Positions 63,797 through 64,000 of a stretch of 64,000 nucleotides of DNA are shown in pieces. The notes below the pieces were generated by a model. It saw only the letters and a program-made list of their open reading frames with translations. It was not told where the DNA came from and searched no databases. Every line of letters starts with the position of its first letter. Within the stretch, counting starts at the first letter, position 1. The position numbers and the translations under genes were made by a program. Source of the DNA: WTJO01 sp965660165 (GTDB lineage: Bacteria; Pseudomonadota; Alphaproteobacteria; Puniceispirillales; Puniceispirillaceae); the NCBI GenBank assembly GCA_965660165.1, contig CBFHYU010000009.1, forward strand, positions 4,637 to 68,636, in the 5' to 3' direction.

Positions 63797-64000
63797 GGCG
63801 TTTTGGTCTTGGGGATTATGTAGGGTTCAATTTTAATGGCCTTGAGTAGAACCAGTATACCCCTAAATAGGCATCTAACTTCCCAAACAAACGTCACAGG
63901 GAGAATATTAGAGAAATGGCGCACCCGAGATCAGGTTCGATGCCTAATCTATGCATTATCTGGCAACTGAATCCATCTATATCAATAGCTTAGCATATCA

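Noticed and set aside
63797..64000. A possible partial gene at the right edge.
   Set aside because: The 204 bp after the MFS gene contain no sustained frame, start signal, hairpin with T-run, or tRNA-like pattern.

Overview
The window looks like chromosome from a marine surface-water alphaproteobacterium, most likely of the SAR116 (Candidatus Puniceispirillum-like) type. The reasons are a proteorhodopsin with a complete retinal pathway, a periplasmic Sox cluster, TAXI-type TRAP and sugar ABC uptake, moderate GC, and dense gene packing with many overlapping start and stop codons. The lineage is inferred from gene content; no rRNA, tRNA, phage, IS or CRISPR was found.

Layout. (1) 96-6632, minus strand: peroxiredoxin, soxR, soxS, soxY, soxZ, soxC, soxD, a c-type cytochrome and soxB, closed by a bidirectional terminator at 25-52. 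SoxXA is not here. (2) 6866-15799: a DUF3179 membrane protein, then a likely catabolic cluster for a sulfated organic compound (formylglycine-type sulfatase, metallo-beta-lactamase hydrolase, fused TRAP permease, TAXI binding protein, SDR) and an IclR regulator. (3) 15965-23841: an AGE-family sugar epimerase/isomerase, a LacI repressor and a sugar ABC importer with a GH63-like glycosidase. Two matching palindromic operators lie between the repressor and the transporter. (4) 23860-41378: accessory metabolism, including a deacetylase, XdhC and a MocA fusion, a split TPP decarboxylase, an aromatic hydroxylase with an extradiol dioxygenase, an NsrR-like regulator divergent from a persulfide-dioxygenase-like protein, DMT and AEC transporters, a BisC-like molybdoenzyme and an NAPE-PLD-like hydrolase. 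(5) 41644-49017: green-tuned proteorhodopsin, a strong terminator, then crtE-crtI-crtB-crtY-blh-idi, which together can make retinal from isoprenoid precursors. (6) 49018-51841: an intergenic block with a 39-nt near-perfect palindrome and a candidate small RNA, a pentenoate hydratase and a class V aminotransferase. (7) 51996-60358: a surface-structure locus with a TPR plus beta-barrel outer-membrane protein, two paralogous small exported proteins and a divergent 1847-residue giant flagellin. (8) 60488-63796: a PfkB sugar kinase, a DMT transporter and an MFS transporter.

The most unusual item is the giant flagellin. Normal flagellin D0/D1 ends are kept, but the middle is replaced by a Ser/Thr-rich linker, a jelly-roll-like segment and twelve ~99-residue cadherin-like repeats. 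Its neighbours are exported proteins I cannot place in a known family, so the locus may encode an undescribed decorated filament or surface-adhesion system. Other points of interest are a SoxR without the C-terminal redox cysteine, a proteorhodopsin leader that can fold over its own start codon, and a candidate sRNA with C-rich single-stranded segments.
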